A stretch of DNA of 5,593 nt from Acidimicrobiia bacterium (lineage in GTDB: Bacteria; Actinomycetota; Acidimicrobiia; Spongiisociales; JAHEDJ01), in the NCBI GenBank assembly GCA_030598025.1, contig JAUVQS010000106.1, positions 1 through 5,593 on the forward strand, in the 5' to 3' direction. Position numbers and translations under genes: made by a program. Shown here piece by piece: positions 4,263-5,593 of the stretch (the stretch's first letter is position 1; every line of letters begins with the position of its first letter). The notes beneath the pieces are model-generated. The model was given only the letters and a program-made list of their open reading frames with translations. It ran no database searches and had not been told where the DNA came from.

Positions 4263-5477
4263 ATGGACCGCTTTTCATGGCCTGCGATCGTCGCCCTCGC
4301 CTCGACGGTGATGGTGGCGTTCGGCGCCATGTTCTACGGATTCTCGGTCTTCCTCACCGCCGATGCCGCCGGGTCGGACTTCAGCACGACGGTTCTCTCG
4401 CTGGGATACGGTGGCGCGGCGCTCTTCGGTGGTCTCCTGGCCTTTCCCATCGGCCGGTTCGCCGACCGGCACGGGGTTCGGTGGGTTTTCGGGATTGGAT
4501 CCCTGGTTGGTTTCCTGGGGCTCGTCGCTTTCTCGTTCGCCAAGGAACCGTGGCATGTGCTGGCCGCCTGGTGGTTGTTGATCGGTCCGGCGGGGGCAAT
4601 GACCTATTACGAACCCGCCTTCATCGCAGTGGACCAGTGGTTCGGTGCACGGCACAGGGCTCGAGCGCTGGCAGTTCTCACCGTGATCGGTGGGGTGTCC
4701 GGCACGATCTTCATTCCGCTCACGGAACGCCTGGTTACCTGGTTTGGATGGCGGGGTGCGGCGGTGGCTCTCGGAGCGATCCTCCTCGTGGTCGGCTGGG
4801 TCACTGCCTTCATCTTCGTCCCGGCCGGGTCCGGTGAGGAGCGCCACGGTGAGCCGTCCCGGTTCTCGGTGCGCTCATTGTTCTCGGACCGCAGATTCGT
4901 TCTATACACGATCGGGATGATGCTCAGTTTTGGCACCATGCAGTCGATCATGACTCACCGCGTGGCCCGGTTTGAAGAGGCCGGTTTTGCCGTTGCCTCT
5001 GTCGCCGTGTGGGCCGCCATCGCGTCGGCGTTGAGTCTTCCCGGTCGATATGCCTCGCCGTATGTCGCGGGGAGGCGAAGGCCAACTTCGGTTCACGCCG
5101 CCGGCATGGTGGCGCTGACCCTGGCGCTGGCGCTGGCGGTCGTCGTAGGCGCCGACTGGCAAATGGGAGCCCACTTCATTCTCTTCGGGCTCTCGTTCGG
5201 GGTGATGCTTCCTTTGCGGGCGATGGTGATGTCGTCCTGGTATTCCGGATCTGCCTACGGACGGATAATGGGAGTCCAATGGTCGTTCGCGGCGGTCATC
5301 GGTGCGGCGGGTCCGGCAGGAGTGGGAGTGCTGCGCGACACGACCGGGGGATATGAAATACCGGTTGCTCTTCTCGTTGTGGCCATGGGGGTGGCGGCGA
5401 TCGCAACATGGATGGCCGGGCTCAGTGTTTTCGACGTCAGGAGCGAGGCAGCCGGATCAGCCGGTGATCGGGAGTGA
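4263..5477 (+). CDS. MFS transporter, monocarboxylate-porter / oxalate-formate-antiporter-like
   Basis: A 404-residue inner-membrane protein with about 12 hydrophobic helices in two halves, split by a hydrophilic linker at about 188-212. Between helices 2 and 3 is the MFS signature GRFADRHGVRW (64-74). Helices 4-5 are bridged by DQWFGARHRARALAVLTVIGG (124-144), and a FGWRGA turn (161-166) leads into helix 6. This wording is typical of the monocarboxylate-porter-like group, whose known members carry organic acids, though many are uncharacterised. The second-half counterpart of motif A is reduced to SLPGRYASPYVAGRRRP (258-274). I chose the ATG at 4263 since MDRFSWPAIVALAS leads straight into helix 1; the frame is open from 4092, but those residues are charged, proline-rich and overlap the dipeptidase. 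The substrate is unknown. The last 41 bp overlap a convergent gene. Confidence 0.9.
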   Translation: MDRFSWPAIVALASTVMVAFGAMFYGFSVFLTADAAGSDFSTTVLSLGYGGAALFGGLLAFPIGRFADRHGVRWVFGIGSLVGFLGLVAFSFAKEPWHVLAAWWLLIGPAGAMTYYEPAFIAVDQWFGARHRARALAVLTVIGGVSGTIFIPLTERLVTWFGWRGAAVALGAILLVVGWVTAFIFVPAGSGEERHGEPSRFSVRSLFSDRRFVLYTIGMMLSFGTMQSIMTHRVARFEEAGFAVASVAVWAAIASALSLPGRYASPYVAGRRRPTSVHAAGMVALTLALALAVVVGADWQMGAHFILFGLSFGVMLPLRAMVMSSWYSGSAYGRIMGVQWSFAAVIGAAGPAGVGVLRDTTGGYEIPVALLVVAMGVAAIATWMAGLSVFDVRSEAAGSAGDRE

Positions 5478-5593
5478 ACAACCGACGTCCAATTCCGAGT
5501 GTCTTTACGGTGGCGGTGGTCGCCACCGACCCCAGGATCAAGTACATGATCGCTGCCTGCACTCGTACCGCCTCGATCGGGTCGACCCCGGCC
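5437..5593 (-). CDS. C-terminal fragment of an FetB/YbbM-like (UPF0014) ABC transporter permease
   Basis: A minus-strand frame enters at the right edge and ends with TGA at 5439-5437, giving 51 residues. It reads AGVDPIEAVRVQAAIMYLIL, then GSVATTATVKTLGIGRRLFT, then PDHRLIRLPRS. The G-x-DP-x-EAV-x-x-Q segment, one hydrophobic helix, a basic turn and then LFTPDHRL match the C-terminus of UPF0014 permeases such as E. coli FetB, which with the ATPase FetA is implicated in iron export. The family call rests on this short tail only. The start and most of the protein lie outside the window, so the length and partner gene cannot be seen. Its last 41 bp are antisense to the end of the MFS transporter gene. 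Confidence 0.75.
   Translation of the reverse strand, partial: AGVDPIEAVRVQAAIMYLILGSVATTATVKTLGIGRRLFTPDHRLIRLPRS

Noticed and set aside
4186..4278. Longer start for the dipeptidase (31 extra residues)
   Set aside because: The extra residues are basic and glycine-rich, unlike the family N-terminus, and would run into the divergent transporter gene. The ATG at 4185 fits better.
5121..5138. Three tandem CTGGCG hexamers
   Set aside because: They encode alternating Leu-Ala in a transmembrane helix of the transporter; simple codon repetition is enough to explain them.

Overview
The window looks like a piece of chromosome from a GC-rich actinobacterium, possibly of the Acidimicrobiia type. The evidence is high GC with GC-ending codons, a NucS/EndoMS mismatch endonuclease gene, a member of the F420H2-dependent deazaflavin oxidoreductase family, and several genes with no Shine-Dalgarno sequence but a TANNNT hexamer 6-8 nt before the start codon, as in leaderless actinobacterial transcripts. 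The lineage is an inference; there is no rRNA here to settle it.

Layout. At the left end, a minus-strand operon encodes a four-helix DUF2975 membrane protein (864 to 253) followed after 2 bp by a 68-residue Cro/C1-type helix-turn-helix protein (250 to 44). The operon has a well-formed sigma70-type promoter (-35 TTGACT, 17 bp, -10 TATTGT) covered by an 8-bp inverted repeat that is a likely operator, and a strong ribosome binding site. Just upstream is a perfect 9-bp hairpin. A stretch without a convincing gene (about 911-1169) follows and carries several inverted repeats. Next is a minus-strand F420-dependent nitroreductase-family gene (1607 to 1170). It is divergent from a plus-strand pair: nucS (1662-2321) and, 2 bp later, the tRNA wobble-nucleotide 2'-O-methyltransferase gene trmL (2324-2788). 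trmL converges on a minus-strand M20 dipeptidase gene (4185 to 2851), and the short gap between them is almost filled by a perfect 18-bp inverted repeat. Divergent from the dipeptidase is an MFS transporter gene of the monocarboxylate-porter type (4263-5477). Its 3' end overlaps by 41 bp the 3' end of a convergent minus-strand gene that runs off the right edge and looks like the C-terminus of an FetB/UPF0014 ABC permease.

How the genes relate. The two left-end genes form a recognisable regulator plus membrane-partner module that is probably autoregulated. nucS and trmL are likely co-transcribed. The dipeptidase and MFS genes share a 77-bp divergent promoter region, compatible with a peptide or organic-acid nutrition theme, though nothing in the sequence proves a shared pathway. 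I see no CRISPR array, tRNA, rRNA, transposase or phage gene. I also see no clearly new multi-gene system; the most interesting signals are the non-coding inverted repeats and the start-site architecture.
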